Shown in pieces: positions 43,008 to 51,621 of a stretch of 64,000 nt of DNA. This DNA comes from CAIRDP01 sp037138335. GTDB taxonomy: Bacteria; Bacteroidota; Bacteroidia; Bacteroidales; FEN-979. The stretch spans positions 186,001 through 250,000 of the forward strand of contig JBAXIO010000002.1 of NCBI GenBank assembly GCA_037138335.1, read 5' to 3'. Below the pieces are notes generated by a model. The model saw only the letters and a program-made list of their open reading frames with translations, was not told where the DNA came from and made no database searches. The first letter of the stretch is position 1. Each line of letters opens with the position of its first letter. The position numbers were made by a program, and so were the translations under genes.

Positions 43008-44393
43008 TTATTTCACATATTCAAAGCCAAGTTTGTTCAACCCCTTTTGTATAATAGTATCCTTCATCACGTTGTTCCAGACCAGGCCCGTCCTGAAGTT
43101 TTCTATCATGATCAGCATGGGGCCCTCATCTATACCTAGAAAATCATCGTCTACCCATTTTGCCGTAGGGTTGAAGGCATCATAATAACCGTATTTCCCC
43201 CATAATTCAGCGCCATACTTTTTATTCATTGATTTAATTGCAGGGAACACTATTTCAGGCGCAAAAGGCAATGATGAGAGGGCAGCGTAGGGGGCGATAG
43301 TCCCATCATCAAAATAATTGTATTCCGGTCCGCTGGTTCCCCTTCCTGCATATCCCAGGAATTTTTTATTCCCAAAATTAAATTTGTCGGGGGGGCCGTC
43401 ACTTGCTGTAACTCCCCAGCAAAGCGAATCATAACCAATCCAGCCTTTCGGGTTTTCAGTTGCATACTTTCGCTGAACATAGGTTGCGCGGCGGGAGTTT
43501 TCAAAATAATCGATTCCTTTTTCCTTCATGTACTTATCAACCAAACCACGGCAATCTATAAATGCCTGTGAAAACTGGTGGCCGAACAGGGGAGGAAAAG
43601 CAACATGAGATAATCCTTTATATGGTGTGTACCACTTATATGTTTTCAACCAAGAACCGTAGCATTGTTCTGCATTGTTCATCCCGCTGCCTGCTGCCAG
43701 AATATACAGGAAAAGTGCTTCATTATAACCGCTCCAGCCAAAATCCTCCAACCCTTTTTCGGGAGTCCAGGCCATGGAAATAGTAGAAGCATATTGACTT
43801 GAAGCGGGCAATACCATGAAATTCCAGTCGATCCTGTGAAGCAGAATTGCCGAGAGTGAGCGGATCTGTTTTTCAATGTCATTATCCTTGCTGTAATAGT
43901 TCCTGGCAAAGATGACACCCATCATCAAAAGGCCTGTATCTACTGACGAAAGTTCACAATTCCATTTACGCGTGCCGGAATCCATAGTAAGGAAATGATA
44001 ATAGAATCCTTTATAACCGGTCACATTTGTACCGGTGCTTTGAACGGAATTCATAAAGAACGTAAGAATTTTAAGCGTGATCTCGGCGGCTTGTCCGCGA
44101 CTGATCCAGTTCCTTTCCGCACCAATTGCAAAAGCGGGAATGCCAAACCCGGTTGCTGCAATGCTGCAGGGTGAAGTGCTGGTAGTTCGGTCTTTAACAA
44201 TCCCCTTCCCGGGATGATATTCATGCAAAAAGAAGAGAAAAGTTTTGTGCTGTATCGAGTCGAGCATTTTCTCGTCGGCGGATGTTGTTGGAAATTTTAC
44301 TTTCCCATGGGATGTGAAAACGGTGTTCTGGGCTTGTGCGGCAGCCAGGGACAGGGTAAAGAATAAAAACAGCAGAGAGTTTCTGATCTTCAT
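43008..44393 (-). CDS. GH144-like endo-beta-1,2-glucanase, periplasmic
   Basis: This 461-residue protein has a signal peptide (cleavage near AAAQAQ) and no lipobox, so it is probably periplasmic. The rest is one glycoamylase-type (PF10091) alpha/alpha-barrel with TGFGIPAFAIGAERNWI, SMAWTPEKGLEDFGWSGYNEA, CWGVTASDGPPD and FLGIDEGPMLIMIENF motifs. Such proteins are often labelled glucoamylase, but characterised members from Bacteroidota (GH144) are endo-beta-1,2-glucanases releasing sophorose or longer products. It shares the barrel with the surface-anchored paralogue at 46800 but lacks the Ig-like domains. Its stop lies 15 bases from the start of the discoidin protein gene, so they are probably co-transcribed. 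Confidence 0.83.
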   Translation of the reverse strand: MKIRNSLLFLFFTLSLAAAQAQNTVFTSHGKVKFPTTSADEKMLDSIQHKTFLFFLHEYHPGKGIVKDRTTSTSPCSIAATGFGIPAFAIGAERNWISRGQAAEITLKILTFFMNSVQSTGTNVTGYKGFYYHFLTMDSGTRKWNCELSSVDTGLLMMGVIFARNYYSKDNDIEKQIRSLSAILLHRIDWNFMVLPASSQYASTISMAWTPEKGLEDFGWSGYNEALFLYILAAGSGMNNAEQCYGSWLKTYKWYTPYKGLSHVAFPPLFGHQFSQAFIDCRGLVDKYMKEKGIDYFENSRRATYVQRKYATENPKGWIGYDSLCWGVTASDGPPDKFNFGNKKFLGYAGRGTSGPEYNYFDDGTIAPYAALSSLPFAPEIVFPAIKSMNKKYGAELWGKYGYYDAFNPTAKWVDDDFLGIDEGPMLIMIENFRTGLVWNNVMKDTIIQKGLNKLGFEYVK

Positions 44394-44522
44394 ATGGTTC
44401 CTTATTATAACGTTAACCTGAGTTTCAAGAATTGTATCACCCTGCAGCGGCAGGGAACCGGCTGAAACATAATTCCTGTTTCAGCGAAAGCTTCAATAAA
44501 CTGATTCAGAGGAGGTGGTTAC
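44394..44522 (-). promoter_or_regulatory. 129-base gap with two hairpins inside the glucan locus
   Basis: This is the largest gap within the operon body. It holds CCCTGC-AGCG-GCAGGG (44440-44455) and CTGAAAC-N9-GTTTCAG (44462-44484) on the leader side of the downstream genes. Neither is followed by a T run. They may be a processing or attenuation signal that lets the inner genes be expressed at a different level. Confidence 0.35.
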
Positions 44523-46766
44523 TCAGAGCTTAAACGAGGCAGAAATTACCTCTGAAGAACTCCCTCCAATAAATGCATTGAATTCGCCGGGTTCCCAGTA
44601 CTTCATCAGGTCAGGATGATAAAAAGAAAGATCTTCCCGGCTGATGGTGAATGAAACATTCACCGATTCCCCTTTTTTGATCATCAGCTTTTTAAAACCT
44701 TTAAGTTCTTTGAGAGGTCTTGTAATACTGCCGACTTTGTCCTGGATGTAAAGTTGTACAACTTCTTCACCGTCGCATCCGCCTGAGTTGGCGACCTTTG
44801 CTGAAATCGTAATGCTGTTGCCATCAACAACTGCTTTGATGCCGGAGTATGTGAAGATTGTATAACTCAGGCCAAATCCGAAGGGATAAAGAGGTGTATT
44901 CGGACAGTCGAGGTACCTGGAAACATATTTTTCATCAGGGCGGTCAGCGCTGTAAGGCCTTCCTGTATTTTTCACATTGTAATATACCGGGATCTGGCCG
45001 GTGTTCCTGGGAAAACTCATCGTGATCTTTCCTGAGGGATTAACGTCGCCTGAAATAACATCGGTAACTCCGTTCCCTGCCTGTGTCCCGCCGAACCAGG
45101 TTTCAAGGATAGCCGGTGCGATTTGGTCCAGCCTGCTGATTGCCAGGGGACGTCCATTAAAAAGCACTACTGCCGTTGGTTTCCCTGCTTTTATGACTGC
45201 GTCTGCAAGGGTGTATTGCATGCCCGGAAGGTCGATATTCGTCCGGGAAGCTGCCTCACCGCTCATCTCGCCGCTTTCCCCCAGTGAAAGGATTACAAAA
45301 TCTGCTTCCCTGGCTGCCTTGACTGCAGCATCAATGCCGCTGACCGAGCTGTCGTTCAGGTTGCAGCCTTTCTCATAAACAATCCTCAGTTGTTTGCCAT
45401 ACCGGTTCCTGAGCCCTTCGAGCAGGCTGACTGCCTGCTCCCATTTCCCGGCTGAATACCAGTTACCCAGCATATCTTTCCTGGAATCTGCAAGGGGGCC
45501 TATCACCGCAATACTTTTTGCACCCGGGGGGACAGGGAGTGTGTTGTTGGAATTTTTAAGAAGGACACAGCTTTCGGCTACCAGGTTCCTTGCAAAATCC
45601 TGACTTTCTTTAGTCATGATTTCGGTTTGTTCGCGTTGTTTATTGCAAAAGCGATAAGGGTCGGTAAATAAACCCAGTTGAAATTTTGCTGTTAGAACAC
45701 GGCGAACAGCTTCGTCAATGGCTGCCTGCGTTACCTTATTTTCTTTTAATAGTTCTTCCAGGTGATTCAGGAAAGCACTTCCCTGCATATCCATGTCAAC
45801 ACCGGCATTCATAGCCAGGCTGGCAGCAGCTTTCAAATCGGCAGCCACGCCATGGGCTACCATTTCATTTATCGAGGTCCAGTCGGTGACTACAAACCCC
45901 CTGAAACCCCACTCTTTTCTAAGCAGGTCGTTAAGAAGCCAGCGATTGGCTGTTGAAGGTATGCCATTGATCTCATTGAAAGAAGTCATCACAGAAGCTA
46001 CACCTGCATCAACAGCGGCTTTATAAGGCGGAAGATAGTTTTCAATAAGGGAGACAGGGGAGATGTCGACAATGTTATAATCGCGGCCTGCAGCAGCGGC
46101 ACCATAGGCCGCAAAATGTTTTACGCAAGCCAGAACATGCTTCCCATCCGTATAATTGTCACCCTGAAAACCCCTGACCCTGGCTTTGGCGATGAGGCTA
46201 CCAAGCCATGTGTCTTCCCCTGCCCCTTCAGCAACCCTTCCCCATCGCGGATCGCGTGCAATATCCACCATGGGGGCATAGGTCCAGTTGATCCCTTCGG
46301 CGGAGGCTTCCATGGCGGCAATTTGTTCGGCTTTTTCAATGGCGGCAATATCCCAGCTAGCAGCCTGGCCAAGAGGGATTGGGAAAATAGTGCGATGACC
46401 GTGGATTACATCATTACCGAATATCAGCGGTATCCCGAGACGGGATCCGTTTACGGCAAGTTTCTGAAGGTCCCTCACTTTATCCACAGTGTAAAAATTG
46501 AGGACCGCACCTGCCTTCCCGGATTTTATGAGTTGCTCACAATCGGCATTCATTGCCGGACCGGTTGCGTTCCATGCCGATGCCAGTAAAGTCAATTGTC
46601 CGATCTTTTCATCAAGGGTCATCCTTGAGATCAATGTCTCAACCTTGATGCTGTCGGCCGGGGAAAGTCTGTTAACCCTGGCCTCCTGGGAAATCGCAAC
46701 CAGGATCTGCAGGTTAAGGATGAATATAAGCAGGCAGGATTTCAAAGATCCGGAATGAAAATGCAT
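44523..46766 (-). CDS. GH3 beta-glucosidase, periplasmic
   Basis: This 747-residue protein has a signal peptide (cleavage near VAISQ). The GH3 N-terminal barrel has the KHFAAYG motif and the nucleophile D295 in GFVVTDW. The alpha/beta-sandwich and a C-terminal fibronectin-III-like domain (FGFGLSYTIFTYSG, EEVVQLYIQD) follow. Family members release glucose from the non-reducing ends of beta-glucosides; Bacteroidota GH3 enzymes in GH144 loci act on sophorose and beta-1,2-gluco-oligosaccharides. It lies 33 bases downstream of the surface GH144-like gene. The length and BglX-like architecture are normal. Confidence 0.9.
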   Translation of the reverse strand: MHFHSGSLKSCLLIFILNLQILVAISQEARVNRLSPADSIKVETLISRMTLDEKIGQLTLLASAWNATGPAMNADCEQLIKSGKAGAVLNFYTVDKVRDLQKLAVNGSRLGIPLIFGNDVIHGHRTIFPIPLGQAASWDIAAIEKAEQIAAMEASAEGINWTYAPMVDIARDPRWGRVAEGAGEDTWLGSLIAKARVRGFQGDNYTDGKHVLACVKHFAAYGAAAAGRDYNIVDISPVSLIENYLPPYKAAVDAGVASVMTSFNEINGIPSTANRWLLNDLLRKEWGFRGFVVTDWTSINEMVAHGVAADLKAAASLAMNAGVDMDMQGSAFLNHLEELLKENKVTQAAIDEAVRRVLTAKFQLGLFTDPYRFCNKQREQTEIMTKESQDFARNLVAESCVLLKNSNNTLPVPPGAKSIAVIGPLADSRKDMLGNWYSAGKWEQAVSLLEGLRNRYGKQLRIVYEKGCNLNDSSVSGIDAAVKAAREADFVILSLGESGEMSGEAASRTNIDLPGMQYTLADAVIKAGKPTAVVLFNGRPLAISRLDQIAPAILETWFGGTQAGNGVTDVISGDVNPSGKITMSFPRNTGQIPVYYNVKNTGRPYSADRPDEKYVSRYLDCPNTPLYPFGFGLSYTIFTYSGIKAVVDGNSITISAKVANSGGCDGEEVVQLYIQDKVGSITRPLKELKGFKKLMIKKGESVNVSFTISREDLSFYHPDLMKYWEPGEFNAFIGGSSSEVISASFKL

Positions 46767-46799
46767 GAGGTTTAATATTTAATGGACCGGGATTACTAA

Positions 46800-48773
46800 T
46801 TAATATGTAAAACCTAGTTTTGTCAGTGATGCCTTTACTTCAGGGCTGCTCATACACAGGTTCCAGGGCAGTTGGGAACGGTAATTCTCGATCATGCAAA
46901 TAATTGGCCCTTCGTCGATAGCAATATATGAATCGGCCCACCAGCCTGCCGTCATATCAAAGGCATCGTAAAATCCATATGTTCCCCATAATCTGTCACC
47001 AAGGATATAATAGAAATGCCTGATTGCGTTCATTGACTGGACCGGTGTATAGGGCAGGGCCGAAACGGCAGCGGTTGGGGTAATGACGCCAAGGTCATTG
47101 GTCGGCGACTGGGCATTATATCCCCATGGATTGTCGCTTGCCGTAAGCCCCCAGCAATGGGAACTGTAACCCAGAAAATGCTGTGGGTTAGCAACACAAT
47201 AGGAGTAATTGATCATCGAATGGTTCATATTCTGTATCCGGTAATTGGCGTATTCATCATTCAGGTTCCGCGGGTCAATTCCCAGGAAAGAATAATGTGT
47301 GAAGAACAACGGGCCGCCGTAGTCTTCACCAAGAGGGAGGATAAAGCCGTAGAAACTGTTCCCGTTTTTTATTGTGCCGTTCTGGGCATAGCCCTGATGA
47401 TAAACTGCCGCACTCACAGGATGTGTTGGTGAAGCTCCGGCCATGATGTAGGTAATAAGGGCCTCATTATACCCCCTTATCTGCATATTCATAGCCCATC
47501 CGTAGTCGGGGGACCAGTGCCAGTAAAGCACATTCTGCCCCCTTGTATACCAGTCGTATTCCACTCCGTTAACCAGGGTGGTGATCCTGCTGATAAGTGA
47601 TTTCTCACTCACATTTGTCGAATCAAGATACTGGCGCATGGTATATAAACCTTCAGCCATATAAGAAGTCTCAACAAGATCCCCTCCGTCGTCCTGTTCT
47701 GTAAACGGCACAACTTTCCCGTTACTGCCATTCAGCCAGTGAGGCCATGCACCGTGGAAGCGGTCGCAGGTTTCGAGGAAGGTCAGGATCTTGGCCAGGC
47801 GGGTAAGCCCCTGGTCCCTGGTAATGAAATTCCTGTGCATCCCAACTACCAGGGCTATGATACCGAACCCTGAACCGCCTGTGGTAACTATATCTCCTGA
47901 AGTATTCCTTTCCCTGGCCATGCCGCAGGAAGGATGCGCAAAATCATAAAAATACCTGAAGGTCTGCTGTTGTATCAGGGTTAACAGATCTTCATCAGGG
48001 ATAATTGGAAATTTAGGGGTTGAATCAAGCCTGGTGTAAAAAGAGTTTGAAAAGCCGTCAAATATAAATCCACTCTTTGACTTCAGGTTTGATGAAATTG
48101 CGAATGCATATCTTTTGATGTCGGTAAGCTTACTGCCGTTTGAAATGGTGAGACTTTTGCGGTCGCTTGAGAGGTTAAACCCCAGAGGCAGGCCTTCTGA
48201 AAGATAAAATTCCGATTTGTAATTTGATGAATCAAGGGCCTCCGAAAACCTGACCTGGATATTGACCGTGTTATAGTCAATATTGTAAAGGACAGCCGGA
48301 CCCATGAAATTAATCCCGTTCAGGGTGATTGATTCAAGTCTCATTTTACCGTTGATGGTGGTAAAACTGTAGCTTACCCCAGGAAACGTCTCAGCCTGCG
48401 CTCCTTTTATCCCGGAACCCAGTTGCAGGGTATATTGGATTGCATGTTCCAGCGGTAGTTTAGGTGATAGCCTGACGGAAGTGAAATTATTTGAAAAAGT
48501 GATGTTGCAGGCAACCTGCGACTGGTCGCTTTTTTTCAGGCTGACACCGGCCCTTACCGTGCTGGTGTCAATCATCTCATTAAACGAGATTACGATTGCA
48601 CTGTCAACAGCCAGGCCTGTATTCGGGGTGTCAATACTCAGGTAAACGGTGCCGATTCTTGTATATGCAAGATGTAATGCCCCGGGAGTTAATACATCCG
48701 CGGATTTTTTACAGGAATCGACTGTTAAAATAAACGTTAACAGGCATAAAACTACAAACCATTGTGATTTCAT
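46800..48773 (-). CDS. Surface-lipoprotein GH144-like endo-beta-1,2-glucanase
   Basis: This 657-residue protein starts at the ATG at 48773; the open frame reaches a TTG further upstream, but the signal peptide begins at MKSQWFVVLC. A lipobox-type cysteine (VDSCKKS) follows. Two Ig-like (Big_5-type) domains cover about residues 45-245, and the PF10091/GH144-type barrel covers about 260-657. The barrel carries TGGSGFGIIALVVGMHRNFI, GYNEALITYIMAGASP, CWGLTASDNPWGY and YIAIDEGPIICMIENY. The anchor and Ig stalk suggest that it faces outward and makes the first cut in extracellular beta-1,2-glucan. It follows the LamG lipoprotein gene by 72 bases. Confidence 0.83.
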   Translation of the reverse strand: MKSQWFVVLCLLTFILTVDSCKKSADVLTPGALHLAYTRIGTVYLSIDTPNTGLAVDSAIVISFNEMIDTSTVRAGVSLKKSDQSQVACNITFSNNFTSVRLSPKLPLEHAIQYTLQLGSGIKGAQAETFPGVSYSFTTINGKMRLESITLNGINFMGPAVLYNIDYNTVNIQVRFSEALDSSNYKSEFYLSEGLPLGFNLSSDRKSLTISNGSKLTDIKRYAFAISSNLKSKSGFIFDGFSNSFYTRLDSTPKFPIIPDEDLLTLIQQQTFRYFYDFAHPSCGMARERNTSGDIVTTGGSGFGIIALVVGMHRNFITRDQGLTRLAKILTFLETCDRFHGAWPHWLNGSNGKVVPFTEQDDGGDLVETSYMAEGLYTMRQYLDSTNVSEKSLISRITTLVNGVEYDWYTRGQNVLYWHWSPDYGWAMNMQIRGYNEALITYIMAGASPTHPVSAAVYHQGYAQNGTIKNGNSFYGFILPLGEDYGGPLFFTHYSFLGIDPRNLNDEYANYRIQNMNHSMINYSYCVANPQHFLGYSSHCWGLTASDNPWGYNAQSPTNDLGVITPTAAVSALPYTPVQSMNAIRHFYYILGDRLWGTYGFYDAFDMTAGWWADSYIAIDEGPIICMIENYRSQLPWNLCMSSPEVKASLTKLGFTY

Positions 48774-48845
48774 CAGCGGTATTTTAAGAAAACAGAGAGG
48801 GTTAAGGAAAACCAAAACCCTCTCTGCGAAAGATGCCAGAGAATA

Positions 48846-50081
48846 TTACGGTTTCTCTGAATTGTACATCATCTGGATTTCCTGGTCGGTCAGCGATTTA
48901 TGCCAGAACCTGACGTTGTCGAGAAGGCCCTTGAAATGGTTATTGGCTGGGTCGTCATAATTTGCCCATGAATCAGCAATTGTAGGATTTTCCTTATCCT
49001 GAATGAAGCCAAAAACAAAGGTATTGTTCCCGGCTGCCCCGTTGTATACCAGTCCTTGTGCCTCTGGCATTGGAGCATCATAAAGGTTGTAATCCTGCTC
49101 TTTCATTTTTTCTCCATTGAAATACATGGTTGCTATCTTGGTTGAAGCAGTGAAACGGCAAACAACATTGACCCATTTATTGGCAATGAGAAATTTCACA
49201 CCACCTGCATTGGTCAGGTCTTTGCAGAAGGTCCAGCCTTTCCATCCACCGTTGTCTTTGGTTTTCCCATCGCCCGGGAACCAGAGGTCCTGTGAAGCGG
49301 AAGCAGTATTGGTTTTATATTGGGCGGCAAGTTTACACCATGTATAATCGCCGGCAATTTCAAACTGGAAACCATACCAGCCTGCAAGGCCCATAACAAA
49401 CTGACCATGCTTGGTGGAGTCGGCTTTAACCCAGAAAGCCAGTGTGAAATCCTGGGAATGCTCCAGGGAGTCACCTTTAGGTATTTCAATAAGAGTGGTT
49501 GCTCCGTCGAATTTGGCGGCCATCCCTGCTGCGGGTGAGAATGAAGTGGCATAAGTAAGCCCGATCACGCCACCAACCTTCGGGTTATAATTATTCAGAA
49601 CGTCGGAGGCGGTATTTTCAAATGTGTAATACGCGATCATACCATCGGGGATAAATGACCCGATGGTCGTGAAGGTCCTTACGAAAGCTGCCAGTCCCTG
49701 ACCGTCGGTGGAAGTGATTTTCGAAGTGAAGCCGAGTGTATACAACGATCCGTTGGCAAGCCCGGTAGTTGGAACGATAGTAATAGTATTTCCTGAAACA
49801 GTGGCGGTTACGCTGATAACAGCTCCGTCGTAGCTCCTGGTAAGAGTTATTGCGTTAGTCACACTTGCCGCGCTGACACCAACTGTAAATGTGGCGACGA
49901 TGGTCGGGTTTACAGGAATGTTAGAAGGCGAGGTGGCTCCATTCATATCGATGGTGCCGCACATCAGGGACGAAAGTCCGAATGCAGTGGTACTGTCACT
50001 GCTTTTCTTACAGCTGATGCCACCTATGAGCATTACCAGCGCAAGAAGAACAACATTTAATGTTACAATCTGTTTTCTCAT
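48846..50081 (-). CDS. Surface lipoprotein with Ig-like and LamG/concanavalin-like domains
   Basis: This 411-residue lipoprotein has lipobox GGISC (C near 25). A Big_5-type Ig-like domain covers about residues 40-145 (IPVNPTIVATF, LANGSLYTLGFTS). A LamG-type beta-sandwich covers about 150-405 (MIAYYTFENTASD, FDGATTLIEIP, FTLAFWVKADS, ATMYFNGEKM, GLLDNVRFWHKSLTDQEIQM). It lies directly after SusD, where polysaccharide loci usually encode a surface glycan-binding protein, and no catalytic domain is visible. It probably captures beta-1,2-glucan for SusCD, but binding is an inference. Confidence 0.82.
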   Translation of the reverse strand: MRKQIVTLNVVLLALVMLIGGISCKKSSDSTTAFGLSSLMCGTIDMNGATSPSNIPVNPTIVATFTVGVSAASVTNAITLTRSYDGAVISVTATVSGNTITIVPTTGLANGSLYTLGFTSKITSTDGQGLAAFVRTFTTIGSFIPDGMIAYYTFENTASDVLNNYNPKVGGVIGLTYATSFSPAAGMAAKFDGATTLIEIPKGDSLEHSQDFTLAFWVKADSTKHGQFVMGLAGWYGFQFEIAGDYTWCKLAAQYKTNTASASQDLWFPGDGKTKDNGGWKGWTFCKDLTNAGGVKFLIANKWVNVVCRFTASTKIATMYFNGEKMKEQDYNLYDAPMPEAQGLVYNGAAGNNTFVFGFIQDKENPTIADSWANYDDPANNHFKGLLDNVRFWHKSLTDQEIQMMYNSEKP

Positions 50082-50122
50082 AATAATTGATTTTTTTAGA
50101 TGAAAAATATAAAAAGAAGATG

Positions 50123-51616
50123 TTAATAACCCGGATTTTGTGATAAAGTTCCTTGTGAAATATCAATCTCGCTCTGAGGCACCGGAAGGTGTTCGTGAGT
50201 CCCTGTGATAAAGCCCAGGGGGCCAAGTACGGAGGGCGCACGCCCGGTTCTTACCAGGTCCCAGAACCTCCATCCTTCCATTGCCAGTTCATGCCTCCTT
50301 TCGTTAAAGATAATATCACGGAGTTGCGACTGGTCAGTCGTTGTGATATCAGGGAGCAGGCCGCTCTGCCCCTGGCGGGCCCTTGCCCTGATCATATTCA
50401 GATATACAAGGGCTTCGGCAGGTTTGTTGTTTTCGTTGAGTGCTTCAGCCTCCATCAATAGCACATCGGCATACCTGACCAGCCTGCGGTGATGGCCCCA
50501 TTGGGTTTGTGTATTATCCCCAGGCACCCATACTTTACGGTTGTAGCACTGAACTTCGATGATATTGCCTGCAGAATCTTTTGTAACTGCGGGGGTGGTT
50601 CCGTCCCCTAAAATAACGATACCATCAATAGTATCTTTCAGATTGATGACAGTACCTTTCAGGCGGGGATCCCCGCTTTCAAAAGAATTGGTCAGGGAAG
50701 GAGTTGGACGGTTAAAACCCCATCCGCGATTAGGTGTTCCTCTCACTCCCTGGGTGTTTGCATACTGGTCACCGCCGACTTCAGTTCCTTCAAACTGCAG
50801 GGCGCCAACCTCAAACACTGATTCCTTTCCGTTATTGCCGTTCACCCCATTGGCGTCGATAAAATTTGCCTCAAGCTGGTATTGGTTGGAGGCAATGACT
50901 TTCAATGCATATTCTTCGGCCTTTACGTAATTCTTCCTGAAAAGATAAACCCTGGCCAGCATAGCCTGGGCTGCTCCCTGTGTTGCCCTGCCCATGTCGG
51001 GAGCTGTGTAACCACTGCGGAGCGGCAGGTGGCTTTCGGCAAACTGCAGGTCGGTGATGACCAGGTTAAAGGTTTCTTCTTCAGTGGATCGGCCGAGTTT
51101 AAGAGGAGGGTTGGTAGTGGTAACAATAGGTACGCCTCCCCAGGCACGAACCATGTCGAAATAAAATAAGCCCCTGAGGAAATGAGCTTCGGCGAGGTAC
51201 CTTGTTTGCAAAGCAGTATCCATAGCGATGAGCGGAACTTTTTCAAGCACCACATTGGCGCGTTTAATACCAACATACAGCTGGTTCCACCAACGGTCGA
51301 GACCGTCCTGGGTGGTTGTTATCTTGAATGTATCATAAGGGCCTATAGTAGCAACCTGGTCTGCCGGATTAGAACCTTTCCGTGCATCATCCGACATGAT
51401 GTCGAGGATGGGATAACCTCCTGAATGATAATACCATTCGCGTGTTGTGGTGTAAATTGCATTAGTTGCAAGCAATGCATCTGAGGCAGATACCGGGAAT
51501 GATTCCTGGGTCATGGTTCCCTGAGGGTCTTTCTGCAGAAATTTCTTACATCCGGGGGTGATAAACAGGCCCGAAATGAAAAGAAAGAAGATAATTGTTT
51601 TTATCGTGGGTTTCAT
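50123..51616 (-). CDS. susD: SusD/RagB-family surface glycan-binding lipoprotein
   Basis: This 497-residue lipoprotein has lipobox TPGC followed by KKFLQKDP, the usual SusD beginning. TPR-like helices follow (YLAEAHFLRGLFYFDMVRAW, AMLARVYLFRKNYVKAEEYA), as does the conserved C-terminus (NERRHELAMEGWRFWDLVRTG). SusD proteins cap the SusC channel and bind incoming oligosaccharide. The gene starts 5 bases after the SusC stop, so the two are translated together. The glycan specificity follows from the locus, not from the protein itself. Confidence 0.95.
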   Translation of the reverse strand: MKPTIKTIIFFLFISGLFITPGCKKFLQKDPQGTMTQESFPVSASDALLATNAIYTTTREWYYHSGGYPILDIMSDDARKGSNPADQVATIGPYDTFKITTTQDGLDRWWNQLYVGIKRANVVLEKVPLIAMDTALQTRYLAEAHFLRGLFYFDMVRAWGGVPIVTTTNPPLKLGRSTEEETFNLVITDLQFAESHLPLRSGYTAPDMGRATQGAAQAMLARVYLFRKNYVKAEEYALKVIASNQYQLEANFIDANGVNGNNGKESVFEVGALQFEGTEVGGDQYANTQGVRGTPNRGWGFNRPTPSLTNSFESGDPRLKGTVINLKDTIDGIVILGDGTTPAVTKDSAGNIIEVQCYNRKVWVPGDNTQTQWGHHRRLVRYADVLLMEAEALNENNKPAEALVYLNMIRARARQGQSGLLPDITTTDQSQLRDIIFNERRHELAMEGWRFWDLVRTGRAPSVLGPLGFITGTHEHLPVPQSEIDISQGTLSQNPGY

Positions 51617-51621
51617 AATCT

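Noticed and set aside
43008..44393. Glucoamylase acting on starch
   Set aside because: The name comes from an old family label (PF10091). The locus contains no alpha-glucan enzymes, and its GH144, GH35, GH94 and GH3 content points to beta-1,2-glucan.
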